A stretch of 64,000 nucleotides of DNA, from the NCBI GenBank assembly GCA_049568075.1, contig CP144911.1. The stretch is one strand, 5' to 3'. A model generated the notes under the pieces. The model saw nothing but the letters and a program-made list of their open reading frames with translations. It was not told the origin of the DNA and searched no databases. Shown one piece after another: positions 7,761 through 16,750 of this stretch; the stretch's first letter is position 1; each line of letters starts with the position of its first letter. The position numbers and the translations under genes were made by a program. Source of the stretch: Gottfriedia sp049568075 (GTDB lineage: Bacteria; Bacillota; Bacilli; Bacillales; Bacillaceae_G).

Positions 7761-9704
7761 CTAAAGAGCTTCTTTAATTACTTTTTTATAATAAAGAACC
7801 GATAAAAGACCAAAGACCGAGTATAAAACAGCATATAAAACCATGACGATAATCATTGGAGTCCAGACTTCAGTACCGAATAAGAACCATCCAGATTGAA
7901 CGGCAAAATAGCTATGAACTAGCCCGACTACTAATGGGATACCGAAATTAAACAATTGCTTAGAACGTATACCTCTTAATAAGTCTCTACGGGAGAAACC
8001 TAGTTTACGTAAAATAGTATAGTTTGGTTTTTCGTCAACACTCTCATCCATCTGTTTAAAGTATAAAATACATCCTGATGTCATTAAGAATGTAAGTCCT
8101 AAAAATCCGACGATGAACATAATAAGTCCCATATTTGCTTTTTGACTTTTAACGATTTCAAGTCGAGAATCATTAGGATAATTCTTATCAAGTTGATGGT
8201 CCTCATAAATATTATTTGCTTTTTCGATTAGTTTTTCATCACTTATATTAATGCCATTGTAGACAGTAGAATCTTTTTGAATTGATGAATCAAGATTCTG
8301 TTTTAATGTTTTAAATACTTGATCGTCTACAATAACAGTAGGAAATCCCCCATTTGTGAAGTAGGAAGGTATAATCTTTTCACGTTTTAAACCTAAATAG
8401 TTTAGATTAAATTTTTTCTTACTGCTAGTTAATTCAATATGCCCTGAATCCTTTAAGGTCATAAATTTCTGAAGCATATCGTCGTATCCAGTAAATAAGG
8501 CTTCATTTGAAGCAAGGTTTATTTTAACTGACTTTTCGCTTACTACCGCTAGTGGGAATTTATCAGCATCCTTCATCATACCTTTTAACTCTGTATCTAG
8601 TATTTTCTTTATATTTGCATTAACTTGAATAACCTCGGTGTGTTTTTCTGTATAATTAATACCATTTTCATCTAGTGCAGATTTGAAAGTTTGTAAATCC
8701 TTCTTATTATTTAAGAAAAAATCAGCAGGGACATGGCTCTCAGCTGTCTTTTCTGCAGAATAATAAGATATATAGCTTAAAGATAATAAGCCAATCGCTA
8801 GTGCTGAAACGGTTGTAATAATTGTTAGAAGCAAGGCATTAGACTTCATTCTAAACATAATTGAAGATAAAGATAGGACATCATTAATATTTAAATAGCC
8901 ATTTTTCTTTTTACGAACAATATTTAAAATAAAACGAACCGAACTTTTATACACTAAATAAGTTCCAATAATGACTGACGCTAAAATATAGATCATTACC
9001 GAAAAAAGTGCAGTCATAGTAGTAAAATCGCCATCAAATAATTTTGATGATAGAAAATAACCTGAGATTATTAATAAAATACCTAAAATTCCAATAGAAA
9101 TCTCGAAGACAGACATTTTTTTAAGCTTTCCTTCAGTCGATGAGACTACTCGGAACAAAGATAAAATAGTTTGTCTTTTAATAAAAGCATAATTCATTAA
9201 CATAATGAACGCGTAAATTACGATAAATACAATTAATGTTTGCACTAATGCTTGTGAAGAAAAATGTAAAGTAGCAATCGCTTTTACTCCGACGATTTTA
9301 TATAAAATCATAATGATCAGCCTTGAAATCGAAAAACCTACTAAAATCCCAAGAACCAATGAACTAAAATATAGAATACAATTTTCAACTGTTAAAATAC
9401 CGAAAATCCTATTTTTAGTCATTCCTATTAATTGAAACAAACCAATTTCTTTACTTCTTCTTTTTATAAAAATCATATTTGCATATAAAAGGAAAATCGA
9501 AACGATTGCGACAAGTAAAATCGAGGCTGAGCGAATTGCTGCTGCTCCTTTAATCGAACCCTTTGTTGCTTCCATTGATGGGTCATACTGCAATGTAACA
9601 AATGAGAAGTATAAGGCAGCACTAAAAATTAATGCAAAAACATATAGATAATAGTTTTTTAAATTCTTTTTTAAATTTCGGAATATCAAATGATTAATGC
9701 TCAT
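7761..9704 (-). CDS. Bce-type ABC transporter permease (FtsX-like, peptide resistance)
   Basis: A 647-residue permease with the BceB architecture: TM1 near residues 15-35, three more helices to about 290, a large extracellular domain of about 200 residues between TM7 and TM8 (roughly 310-510), then three C-terminal helices. In BceAB systems this loop senses cell-wall-active peptides such as bacitracin, and the complex frees their lipid target while signalling to the partner kinase. The start is ATG 9704, preceded by AGGTGG. Four upstream codons open in frame include that site and were rejected. It overlaps the ATPase gene by 11 bases. The class is secure; the drug is unknown. Confidence 0.9.
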   Translation of the reverse strand: MSINHLIFRNLKKNLKNYYLYVFALIFSAALYFSFVTLQYDPSMEATKGSIKGAAAIRSASILLVAIVSIFLLYANMIFIKRRSKEIGLFQLIGMTKNRIFGILTVENCILYFSSLVLGILVGFSISRLIIMILYKIVGVKAIATLHFSSQALVQTLIVFIVIYAFIMLMNYAFIKRQTILSLFRVVSSTEGKLKKMSVFEISIGILGILLIISGYFLSSKLFDGDFTTMTALFSVMIYILASVIIGTYLVYKSSVRFILNIVRKKKNGYLNINDVLSLSSIMFRMKSNALLLTIITTVSALAIGLLSLSYISYYSAEKTAESHVPADFFLNNKKDLQTFKSALDENGINYTEKHTEVIQVNANIKKILDTELKGMMKDADKFPLAVVSEKSVKINLASNEALFTGYDDMLQKFMTLKDSGHIELTSSKKKFNLNYLGLKREKIIPSYFTNGGFPTVIVDDQVFKTLKQNLDSSIQKDSTVYNGINISDEKLIEKANNIYEDHQLDKNYPNDSRLEIVKSQKANMGLIMFIVGFLGLTFLMTSGCILYFKQMDESVDEKPNYTILRKLGFSRRDLLRGIRSKQLFNFGIPLVVGLVHSYFAVQSGWFLFGTEVWTPMIIVMVLYAVLYSVFGLLSVLYYKKVIKEAL

Positions 9705-10455
9705 GGTGAACACCACCTAATACACCTTGGGTTTTCATAATATCTTTAAAGAAATTCTGTCTCGTTTCATCGCCTTTGTGAAGTTGTGAATAGATTTGTC
9801 CATCTTTAATAAAGACAACGCGATTGCAAAAGCTTGCTGCTACTGGATCATGTGTAACCATTACAATTGTCGCGTTTCTTTTCTCATTTAGTTCACTTAG
9901 TTTATTTAATAAATCTGAAGCAGATTTTGAATCCAATGCGCCTGTAGGTTCATCTGCGAAAATAATACTAGGTTCATGAATAAACGCTCTAGCGGCTGAA
10001 GTGCGCTGTTTTTGTCCCCCAGAGATTTCGTTAGGATACTTATCTTTTAATTCATAAATACCAAGCTCTTTCGCAATTACATCAAACTTTTGATTGGCTT
10101 CACTTGGTGATGTTTTTGTTATTGATAAAGGTAGAAGTATATTTTCCTTTACTGTTAATGTGTCTAGTAAGTTGTAATCCTGGAAAATAAAGCCCAAATA
10201 GTATTTACGAAATTCTGCTAATTGTTTTTCTTTCATATCTGTAATATCTTTACCTTCAATTGCAATCGTTCCACTATTAATCTTATCGATCGAGGAAAGA
10301 ACGTTTAGTAAAGTAGTTTTACCAGATCCAGACGGACCCATGATGCTAACAAATTCACCTTTTTCGATGTTTATATTAATGCCACTTAACACTTCTTGTT
10401 TATTAAATTTATTTCCGTAACTTTTATGAATTTTATTTGCTTCTAAAATATTCAT
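9694..10455 (-). CDS. Bce-type ABC transporter ATP-binding protein
   Basis: A 253-residue MacB/BceA-like ATPase. It has Walker A GPSGSGKT at residues 40-47, a Q-loop at FIFQDYNLL (about 89-97), signature ISGGQKQRTSAARAF at 144-158, Walker B IIFADEPTGALD at 164-175 and the H-loop histidine in MVTHD near 202. The signature differs slightly from the usual LSGGQQQR form, but this is common in the subfamily. ATG at 10455 follows AAAGGAG by eight bases. It is co-transcribed with the downstream permease and lies 104 bp from the kinase gene, in the same direction, so it probably has its own response-regulator-driven promoter in that gap. Confidence 0.92.
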   Translation of the reverse strand: MNILEANKIHKSYGNKFNKQEVLSGININIEKGEFVSIMGPSGSGKTTLLNVLSSIDKINSGTIAIEGKDITDMKEKQLAEFRKYYLGFIFQDYNLLDTLTVKENILLPLSITKTSPSEANQKFDVIAKELGIYELKDKYPNEISGGQKQRTSAARAFIHEPSIIFADEPTGALDSKSASDLLNKLSELNEKRNATIVMVTHDPVAASFCNRVVFIKDGQIYSQLHKGDETRQNFFKDIMKTQGVLGGVHHEH

Positions 10456-10543
10456 TTCGTACACTCCTTTATTTTCATTCGATAAAATTAGTATAAATGG
10501 TTACCAAGACCGTTTCCTTTGATTAACCGAACAATAAACAAAA

Positions 10544-10567
10544 GCATGTGACAATTTTGTCACATGC
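10544..10567 (-). terminator. Terminator overlapping the end of the histidine kinase gene
   Basis: GCATGTGACA-ATTT-TGTCACATGC is a perfect 10-bp stem followed on the minus strand by TTTTGTTTATT. The left arm includes the kinase stop codon, so the last codons are part of the hairpin. Confidence 0.7.
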
Positions 10568-11564
10568 CTGTTATTTTTACAAATTCATTTCGTTTTGGGA
10601 AGGTTAGTGTGAAAATCGACCCTTTATCTAGCTCAGACTTTACTTGGAACGTAATATGTAGGGACTGGGCAGCTTTCTTTGCTAAATATAATCCCATCCC
10701 TGTAGAGGCATTGTCTTGATGCTGAATCGTTGAAGTAAATCCTTTTTCGAAAATTCGCGGCAAATCTTTTGTATGAATACCACGACCGAAGTCTTCAATT
10801 TCAAGAACCACTTGCTCATTTTTTTGCTTACTTATTATCCGAATGTCTGAAGATGGACTATATTTCACTGCATTTGTTAATAGCTGTCGCAGTATATATG
10901 ATAGCCATTTTGCATCACTGAATACTTCTAGTTCCTCTAATTCAATCTCAAATCCAATCCCTTTATGTATACACCATGATTGCAAAGTTTTAATCTCTGG
11001 ATAAATGACATCTTCCAGTTGAATTTTTTCGATGTAAAGATCATTTTCAATAAAAGGTATTCTTTTTTGGTGCAGCTGTTGATCCAGTAATAAGTGAATA
11101 CGTAGCCATTCATATGTTAAATTTGATTTCAACTTTTCATCCTTCATACGATCAATCATTAAGTGCATTGCTGTTAAAGGTGTTTTTACTTCATGGATCC
11201 ATGATAGGAGCTCATCTTTTTCTTGCTCTAAATAAGTTTGATTTTGAATCGCTATTTTTTTTAATAAGCTCGTTTGATTGGTTAAGCTGTTTTCAACAAT
11301 TTCTTCAAATGGACTATTTGATTCTTCAATTCCCGTCAAATCAAGGTTATCTTCACGTTCAACAAGACTTTTATAAAATTTTATTTCTTTAGGATATCGA
11401 ATGACTAAAAAAATGATAAACAATAATAGTGATAGAAAGACTATGTAAAGTAGTGATTTTAAAGGAATTGACGAATCAATAAATGAGATAAATACAACGA
11501 GTACTTGTGTTAGTAGAAAAAAAAGAATCCAACTAAATCGCTCAATTAGAAATGTTTTAATCAT
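10560..11564 (-). CDS. BceS-like intramembrane-sensing histidine kinase
   Basis: A 334-residue kinase with two N-terminal helices (about 12-29 and 38-56) joined by only about eight extracellular residues, the mark of intramembrane-sensing kinases that read the state of a partner ABC permease. The phospho-acceptor is His124 in WIHEVKTPLTAM. The ATPase domain has Asn231 (NAVKYSP), DFGRGI at 258-263, and the lid and G2 box GMGLYLAKK near 289. It shares one base with the preceding response regulator (TAATG), so the two are translationally coupled. Together with the downstream ATPase and permease it forms a self-sufficient sensing and detoxification circuit. Confidence 0.92.
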   Translation of the reverse strand: MIKTFLIERFSWILFFLLTQVLVVFISFIDSSIPLKSLLYIVFLSLLLFIIFLVIRYPKEIKFYKSLVEREDNLDLTGIEESNSPFEEIVENSLTNQTSLLKKIAIQNQTYLEQEKDELLSWIHEVKTPLTAMHLMIDRMKDEKLKSNLTYEWLRIHLLLDQQLHQKRIPFIENDLYIEKIQLEDVIYPEIKTLQSWCIHKGIGFEIELEELEVFSDAKWLSYILRQLLTNAVKYSPSSDIRIISKQKNEQVVLEIEDFGRGIHTKDLPRIFEKGFTSTIQHQDNASTGMGLYLAKKAAQSLHITFQVKSELDKGSIFTLTFPKRNEFVKITGM

Positions 11565-12250
11565 TAGACGACCTCTTCTAAAGCAATATATCCTTGACCA
11601 ACCTTTGTTTCAATAAATTGTCCTAATCCTATTTCATCTAGTCTTTTCCGCAATCGATTTACGTTTACTGTTAAGGTGTTATCACTAATAAATCGCTTGT
11701 CATCCCAAAGGGCATTTATTAATTCCTCACGACTTACGATTTTATTTTTTTGATCAATTAGCAGTTTTAAAATATAAATCTCATTCTTTGTAAGTTCAAT
11801 TGCACCGGTTTCATTTGATACAGTATTTTTTTCATAGTCGACGGTTGCACCACACCAAGTTTTAAGAGCAATTTTTTCGGTATTGTAATTATATACACGT
11901 CTAAGAGTAGCCTGGATTTTCGCAATTAGTACATCAAAATGAAATGGCTTTTGTATAAAATCATCTGCTCCAAGCTGCATCGACATGACCATATCCGAGG
12001 GGTGATCTCGTGAAGATAGAAAGATAATTGGTACATTTGAATGGGAACGAATCATACGACACCAATGGAAACCATCGTATTTTGGTAGTTGTATATCAAT
12101 GATGACTAAATCTGGTTTTATCTCTGTAAACTCTTGAATTACCTTACTAAAATCTGTTATCCCATATACTTCATAGGACCATCCAGATAAGCGATCTTTA
12201 ATCTCAGTGAATAGAGAAGAATCATCTTCAATGAGTAATAGTTTAAACAA
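11564..12250 (-). CDS. BceR-like OmpR-family response regulator
   Basis: A 228-residue regulator. The receiver domain (1-115) has the acidic pair Glu8/Asp9-Asp10, phospho-acceptor Asp52 in IIDIQLPKYDG, and Lys101 in FIQKPF. A winged helix follows (about 135-225), with NEIYILKLLI, the VSREELINALWD recognition region and TVNVNRLRKRL. The start is TTG at 12250, the only suitable start near GTGGTGA; an AUG is absent there. It is expected to activate the ATPase/permease promoter downstream of the kinase. No operator could be assigned with confidence in that gap. Confidence 0.9.
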   Translation of the reverse strand: MFKLLLIEDDSSLFTEIKDRLSGWSYEVYGITDFSKVIQEFTEIKPDLVIIDIQLPKYDGFHWCRMIRSHSNVPIIFLSSRDHPSDMVMSMQLGADDFIQKPFHFDVLIAKIQATLRRVYNYNTEKIALKTWCGATVDYEKNTVSNETGAIELTKNEIYILKLLIDQKNKIVSREELINALWDDKRFISDNTLTVNVNRLRKRLDEIGLGQFIETKVGQGYIALEEVV

Positions 12251-12341
12251 ATGGCTTCACCACACTTTTTCATTTACTTTCCATTAATTGTAAAATAAAA
12301 ACAAATTAAGTGCTATAAACGAATATAGTATTTACCTGAAT

Positions 12342-12376
12342 AAAAAAAGTACACTGTATTTTATACAGTGCACTTT
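12342..12376 (-). terminator. Terminator of the que operon
   Basis: Minus strand: AAAAGTGCACTGTAT / ATACAGTGTACTTTTTTT. It is 7 bases beyond the queF stop. Confidence 0.8.
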
Positions 12377-12382
12377 TAGTTC

Positions 12383-12880
12383 TTATCGGTTATCAATCTT
12401 CTCAGGATATAAATCATGGTTCATCATACGATGTTCAGCCATTTTTTCGTATTTTGTACCTGGTCGACCATAGTTGCAATATGGGTCAATTGAAATTCCG
12501 CCACGTGGAGTGAATTTCCCCCAAACCTCAATATAACGAGGATCCATTAATTTGATTAGGTCATCCATAATAATATTCATGCAATCCTCATGGAAGTCAC
12601 CATGATTACGGAAGCTAAAGAAGTATAATTTTAATGATTTACTTTCAACCATTTTTTTCTCAGGAATATAGCTTATATAAATTGTCGCAAAATCAGGTTG
12701 ACCTGTTTTTGGACAAAGTGAAGTAAATTCAGGGAAATTAAATTTTACGAAATAATCGCGATCTGGGTGAGTATTATCAAATGTTTCTAATATTCCTGGA
12801 TCATATTCAAATAAATATTTTGTGTTGTTGCTACCAAGTAATGATACATCTTCTAGTGAACCTTTTGATCTTCCTACCAT
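12383..12880 (-). CDS. queF: NADPH-dependent 7-cyano-7-deazaguanine reductase QueF
   Basis: A 165-residue, single-domain (YkvM-type) nitrile reductase that converts preQ0 to preQ1, the base inserted into tRNA on the way to queuosine. The catalytic cysteine is Cys56 in PEFTSLCPKTGQPDF, and the QueF motif ESKSLK is at 79-84. RNHGDFHED and PRGGISIDPY are the other conserved blocks. The length equals that of the B. subtilis enzyme. Its ribosome binding site GAGAGGAG lies in the last codons of queE, five bases away, so it is translated as part of the operon. It is the last gene before the terminator. Confidence 0.97.
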   Translation of the reverse strand: MVGRSKGSLEDVSLLGSNNTKYLFEYDPGILETFDNTHPDRDYFVKFNFPEFTSLCPKTGQPDFATIYISYIPEKKMVESKSLKLYFFSFRNHGDFHEDCMNIIMDDLIKLMDPRYIEVWGKFTPRGGISIDPYCNYGRPGTKYEKMAEHRMMNHDLYPEKIDNR

Positions 12881-12885
12881 TTTGG

Positions 12886-13602
12886 TTAAACTCCTCTCTT
12901 ATTTCCCCAAACAAATGCATGTAATTGAGGTAAAACTTTTACATTTTTAAAGACTTTTGATTTCATTGCTTCATCTATAAGCCATTCGTAACGATTTAAC
13001 ATATATTGTAATAAAGTGCGATCATCCGCATTTAGCCAACTATTTCCGACTTGTAAAAAGAACGGAACATGTGGGAATTTTTGATGAACAGTTTCCGCAT
13101 AAGCTAAATCTTTTTCATCAAAAATAACAACTTTTAAGCAAAACTTTGGATGATTTTCTAAATTTTGAATAATGCTTCCAAGCATATCAAAATCAGTATT
13201 CATGCCACTGCTAGGCGGTTTAGGCGATAAAGTAACTTCATCAATAGAAGGTAACCATGGTTGCCACTTACTACCTTGAGTTTCAAGAGCTAAAGTCATA
13301 TTCTTTTCCTTTAAAAACTCAACTACAGGGCCTAAAGATGGAAGTAAGGCAGGGTTTCCACCAGAAATCGTAATATGAGAGAATGTATCGCCGCCTAAGT
13401 TGGTTAAATTCTTCCAAACTTCTTCCGCGGTCATCCACTTTATATTTTCTTTTTCACTACCATCCCAAGTGAACGAAGAATCGCACCAACTACAAGAGTA
13501 ATCACAACCCGCAGTACGAATAAACATCGTTTTTTGACCGATTGCCATTCCTTCACCTTGTACAGTAGGTCCGAATATTTCAAGTACTGGAATTTTACTC
13601 AA
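12886..13602 (-). CDS. queE: 7-carboxy-7-deazaguanine synthase QueE (radical SAM)
   Basis: A 238-residue radical SAM enzyme that contracts 6-carboxytetrahydropterin to 7-carboxy-7-deazaguanine with loss of ammonia. The Fe4S4 cysteines are C33, C37 and C40 in AGCDYSCSWCDSSF, the usual CxxxCxxC spacing. GPTVQGEG near residue 11 and ISGGNPAL near 98 (SAM binding) are also typical. ATG 13602 overlaps the end of queD by eight bases. Confidence 0.96.
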   Translation of the reverse strand: MSKIPVLEIFGPTVQGEGMAIGQKTMFIRTAGCDYSCSWCDSSFTWDGSEKENIKWMTAEEVWKNLTNLGGDTFSHITISGGNPALLPSLGPVVEFLKEKNMTLALETQGSKWQPWLPSIDEVTLSPKPPSSGMNTDFDMLGSIIQNLENHPKFCLKVVIFDEKDLAYAETVHQKFPHVPFFLQVGNSWLNADDRTLLQYMLNRYEWLIDEAMKSKVFKNVKVLPQLHAFVWGNKRGV

Positions 13603-14071
13603 TGATCATCCACTCCCTACGAGCTTCTGCGTAGCAAGTAGGCGTTTCAAATAAACGAACAAACTCTACTCGAATATCTTGCTCAGGATTTGTGTGATCC
13701 TTAAGTGCATTTTCCATTTGCTCATAAATCCAAACAACCATATTTTCGGCTGTTGTATTCATCGGGGGTAGCATCTCATTTAAATAACGGTGATCTAAAT
13801 AGATTTCAATTTTTTCCTTCCAAATCTGTTTAATATCACCAAAATCGATTACTAAGCCAATTTCATCAACAAAACCACTAATTCCAAAAATAACTTTATA
13901 TGTGTGTCCATGTAAATTCTTACATTTACCTTCGTAGCAATGTAAGTGATGTGCAGCATCAAAGGTAAATTCTTTATTAACAAGAACACGTTTATGGTGA
14001 TATTTTAAGTCTTCTTTTTTAATATGCTCATCAATTTTATGAAGTCTGTCTACGATGCGAAAATCAAACAT
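13595..14071 (-). CDS. queD: 6-carboxy-5,6,7,8-tetrahydropterin synthase QueD
   Basis: A 158-residue member of the 6-pyruvoyltetrahydropterin synthase family, acting on 7,8-dihydroneopterin triphosphate. The zinc histidines are in FDAAHHLH (about 41-44) and HGH (54, 56), and Cys50 just before the latter is the candidate catalytic residue. The N-terminus is about 25 residues longer than in E. coli QueD, as in Bacillus proteins. It overlaps both queC and queE by eight bases, implying tight translational coupling. Confidence 0.95.
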   Translation of the reverse strand: MFDFRIVDRLHKIDEHIKKEDLKYHHKRVLVNKEFTFDAAHHLHCYEGKCKNLHGHTYKVIFGISGFVDEIGLVIDFGDIKQIWKEKIEIYLDHRYLNEMLPPMNTTAENMVVWIYEQMENALKDHTNPEQDIRVEFVRLFETPTCYAEARREWMIIE

Positions 14072-14729
14072 GCTTTGTGACTCCCTTCGATTGTAGGTAA
14101 CGATCTAATCCAGCCTGACGAAGCTCACAAGCCGGACATTCTCCACAACCATCAGAAATAATGCCGTTATAGCAAGTTAATGTTTTATCTTTTACGTATT
14201 CAAATGCGCCTAATTCATCAGCTAATTTCCATGTGTCAGCCTTATCGATCCACATAAGTGGAGTATGAATAACAAAAGGATAATCCATTGATAGATTAAG
14301 AGTTACATTTAATGATTTAACAAAGATATCTCGGCAGTCAGGGTATCCGCTAAAGTCAGTCTCACAAACACCAGTAATAATGTGCTTTGCTCCTTTTTGT
14401 TTAGCAAGTACTGCTGCAAAAGATAGGAATAATAAATTACGTCCATCAACGAATGTAGAAGGAAGTTCGCCTTCTTCGTGAGTTATATCAATATCTGATC
14501 TTGTTAAAGCATTTGGTGCAAGCTGATTTAACAAGGACATATCAAGGATATGGTGAGGAATATTTAATTCCTTACAAATATCTGCAGCTACATCTAATTC
14601 TAGTTTATGGCGCTGATTGTAATTAAACGTAACAGCTTCAACCTCACCAAATTGTTGCATAGCCCAGAATAAACAAGTAGTACTGTCTTGGCCACCGCTA
14701 AATACAACGATTGCTTTTTCATTTTTCAT
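14064..14729 (-). CDS. queC: 7-cyano-7-deazaguanine (preQ0) synthase QueC
   Basis: A 221-residue ATP-dependent ligase that turns 7-carboxy-7-deazaguanine into preQ0 using ammonia. The PP-loop SGGQDSTT is at residues 11-18, and a zinc site is formed by four cysteines near the C-terminus (CYNG, CGECPAC). I take ATG 14729, preceded by AAAGGAGAG. The longer frame that begins at 14801 would run through the riboswitch terminator and its extra residues are not family-like. First gene of queC-queD-queE-queF, controlled by the preQ1 riboswitch in its leader. Confidence 0.96.
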   Translation of the reverse strand: MKNEKAIVVFSGGQDSTTCLFWAMQQFGEVEAVTFNYNQRHKLELDVAADICKELNIPHHILDMSLLNQLAPNALTRSDIDITHEEGELPSTFVDGRNLLFLSFAAVLAKQKGAKHIITGVCETDFSGYPDCRDIFVKSLNVTLNLSMDYPFVIHTPLMWIDKADTWKLADELGAFEYVKDKTLTCYNGIISDGCGECPACELRQAGLDRYLQSKGVTKHV

Positions 14730-14777
14730 ATTTCTTCTCTCCTTTACATGATTAAAAAGAAGAGGGCATCCCGAATA

Positions 14778-14812
14778 ACAAAAATAAAAACAATACGACA
14801 AATATTGTTTTT
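14778..14812 (-). terminator. Riboswitch-linked intrinsic terminator before queC
   Basis: On the minus strand AAAAACAATA pairs with TATTGTTTTT and continues as TTTTTATTTTTG. It follows the preQ1 aptamer by three bases, so preQ1 binding most likely promotes termination. Confidence 0.75.
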
Positions 14813-14814
14813 CG

Positions 14815-14851
14815 CCTTATTTTTTTGTAGAGGGGAGTTTGCGACCTCTAC
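14815..14851 (-). promoter_or_regulatory. PreQ1-I riboswitch
   Basis: Minus strand: stem GTAGAGG, loop TCGCAAACTCC, closing CCTCTAC, then the A-rich tail AAAAAAATAAGG. This is the small preQ1 class I pseudoknot layout, directly upstream of the pathway that makes preQ1. The recognition cytosine and tail are present by eye. Confidence 0.85.
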
Positions 14852-15089
14852 CACAAGCATAAAAGCTTATGGATTTTTCTATTAAATTTTCTATCTATTA
14901 AATTGTACTAGAGAAGTACAATCATCATTCCCATTATAATCGTTTCATGTTAAAAGAACAAAAACTTTTGTAAGAAAGTAAAAAATTACTATATGGGTTA
15001 GAAAAACACTGTTAATTTATTTGTATTTGCTGATACTAGTTTTTATATGGAAGGTACATTTTTGAATTTAGTAAATTAGGTGATTAAAT

Positions 15090-16325
15090 TTGAACAAATT
15101 CATAAGTTTTTTGTCGGAGTTTGTATTTTGGTATCCATTGGTTATGTCTTTATTTTGGGTTGCCGGGTCTAGTCTATTTTTCCGATACCGAGAAAAAGGA
15201 AAAGATGTAAATTTTGAAGGGATTGAGTGGCCATTAATTAGCATCTTAATACCTTGTTATAACGAAGAAGAAACAATTGAAGAGACTATTCAATATTTAG
15301 TGGAACTAGATTATCCATTAAAAGAAATCATTGCTGTAAATGATGGCAGCAAGGATTCAACCTTTAAAATTTTAGAAAAAATGGCAAAGAAATATCACGA
15401 AGTTAAAGCTATTGATTGTAGAGTAAATAGAGGGAAAGCAAATGCCTTACATATTGCTTGCCATGCATCAAAAGGGGAGTTTTTAGTTTGTATTGATTCG
15501 GATGCCATTTTAGCGCCTAAAGCTGCACAGTATCTCATTTATCATTTTCTACATAGTGGGGAAAGATTAGGTGCTGTAACGGGAAATCCAAGAATTCGAA
15601 ATCGTGATACGCTACTGAGTAGATTACAAATAGTAGAATATTCTTCTATTATTGGGGCCATAAAAAGAACCCAAAGAATGCTAGGTAAAATTATGACTGT
15701 ATCAGGAGTAGTCGTTGCATTTCGCAAAAAAGCACTTGTAGATGTAGGATTATGGGACCGAGATATGATTACAGAAGATATCGCAGTATCCTGGAAGCTA
15801 CAAGAAAGATTTTGGGATATTCGCTATGAACCTCGTGCTCTTTGTTGGATGTTAGTTCCAGAAACATTAAAAGGAATTTGGAATCAGAGAATTCGTTGGG
15901 CACAGGGTGGACAAGAGGTAATTATGCGGTATTGGCGTTTATTATTGGACTATCGGCATAGAAGGATCTGGCCAATTTATCTTGAACAATGGGTTAGTTT
16001 AATATGGTCATTTTCTTGGGTATTCGTGACAATTTACTATTTATTAACTGCTAACAGTGTACAACAGTTAATAATATGGATGACTTTTTCTTCTTTCTCA
16101 CTTGTTTTCATGAGTCTTATACAGCTTTGGATGTCGATAAGAGTGGATTCCACATACGATAACATAAAAAAATATTACTTGTGGGCTGCATGGTATCCAG
16201 TTATTTATTGGGTTTTAAATGCAATGATTGTAATGTTTGCATTACCTAAAGCAATTAATTCAAGAATAAAAGGTGGTTATGCAACATGGACAAGTCCAGA
16301 CAGGGGAAACAGGAAAGTGGAGTAA
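15090..16325 (+). CDS. pgaC: Poly-beta-1,6-N-acetyl-D-glucosamine synthase (GT2), PgaC/IcaA-like
   Basis: A 411-residue processive membrane glycosyltransferase. One helix precedes the catalytic domain (about 8-30) and three or more follow it (after about 305). GT2 motifs are in order: IPCYNEEETI near 55, VNDGSKDST near 85, the metal-binding DSDA near 137, TEDIAVSWKL near 231 and QRIRWAQGG (the QxxRW motif) near 269. It polymerises UDP-GlcNAc into biofilm polysaccharide and exports it. The start is TTG at 15090 after AGGTGAT. It overlaps pgaD by 40 bases. No icaB/pgaB deacetylase is adjacent. Confidence 0.88.
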   Translation: MNKFISFLSEFVFWYPLVMSLFWVAGSSLFFRYREKGKDVNFEGIEWPLISILIPCYNEEETIEETIQYLVELDYPLKEIIAVNDGSKDSTFKILEKMAKKYHEVKAIDCRVNRGKANALHIACHASKGEFLVCIDSDAILAPKAAQYLIYHFLHSGERLGAVTGNPRIRNRDTLLSRLQIVEYSSIIGAIKRTQRMLGKIMTVSGVVVAFRKKALVDVGLWDRDMITEDIAVSWKLQERFWDIRYEPRALCWMLVPETLKGIWNQRIRWAQGGQEVIMRYWRLLLDYRHRRIWPIYLEQWVSLIWSFSWVFVTIYYLLTANSVQQLIIWMTFSSFSLVFMSLIQLWMSIRVDSTYDNIKKYYLWAAWYPVIYWVLNAMIVMFALPKAINSRIKGGYATWTSPDRGNRKVE

Positions 16326-16750
16326 TCGTTCATTCAAAGAAAAATTGGCTAAGTGAAGTGATGATAATCATTACAACATTAGTAGTTTGGATCTATTGCA
16401 TGATTGTAATTGCTTTTTTCATTACTTCGCTAATAAATTACAATAATCGATATATAAATATAGTGAAGTTCTATTTCAAAATGACAAATCATGACATACG
16501 TTTTTTTATTTTATTTGTAATCCTTTTGTGGATTGTTTTTTATTTTGGTCTTTTAGGTTGGAAATTTTATAATCTAAAAAGATTTGGATCATTACGGAGA
16601 AGGTCATATCCAAAATTTACAACAAAGGAGGACCTATTAAATTTAAAGCTTATGTCTGAAGAGGATTATAATAAATTACAGGATTCAAAAATAATAATTT
16701 TTGAAAATAATCCTATTCAAGAGTTAGTTAATCAAAATAAAAATAAGTAA
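16286..16750 (+). CDS. pgaD: PgaD/IcaD-like accessory membrane protein
   Basis: A 154-residue protein with two transmembrane helices (about 25-50 and 70-92) and a cytosolic C-terminal tail beginning WKFYNLKRFGSLRRRSYP. Size, topology and the overlap with the synthase match PgaD/IcaD, small partners needed for full polymerase activity. Sequence conservation in this family is low, so the call rests on context. ATG 16286 is preceded by AAAGGTGG inside pgaC. A strong terminator follows the stop by about 50 bases. Confidence 0.72.
   Translation: MDKSRQGKQESGVIVHSKKNWLSEVMIIITTLVVWIYCMIVIAFFITSLINYNNRYINIVKFYFKMTNHDIRFFILFVILLWIVFYFGLLGWKFYNLKRFGSLRRRSYPKFTTKEDLLNLKLMSEEDYNKLQDSKIIIFENNPIQELVNQNKNK

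Noticed and set aside
10465..10543. BceR-type operator between the kinase and ATPase genes
   Set aside because: A TTGGTA and AT-rich -10-like bases exist, but no convincing inverted repeat could be fixed by eye.
14730..14801. N-terminal extension of queC
   Set aside because: It would cross the riboswitch terminator and adds residues absent from the family; ATG 14729 has the ribosome binding site.
14903..14921. TTGTACT-AGAGA-AGTACAA inverted repeat upstream of the que riboswitch
   Set aside because: Resembles an operator and might include the que -35, but no matching -10 or regulator could be found, so it is not called.
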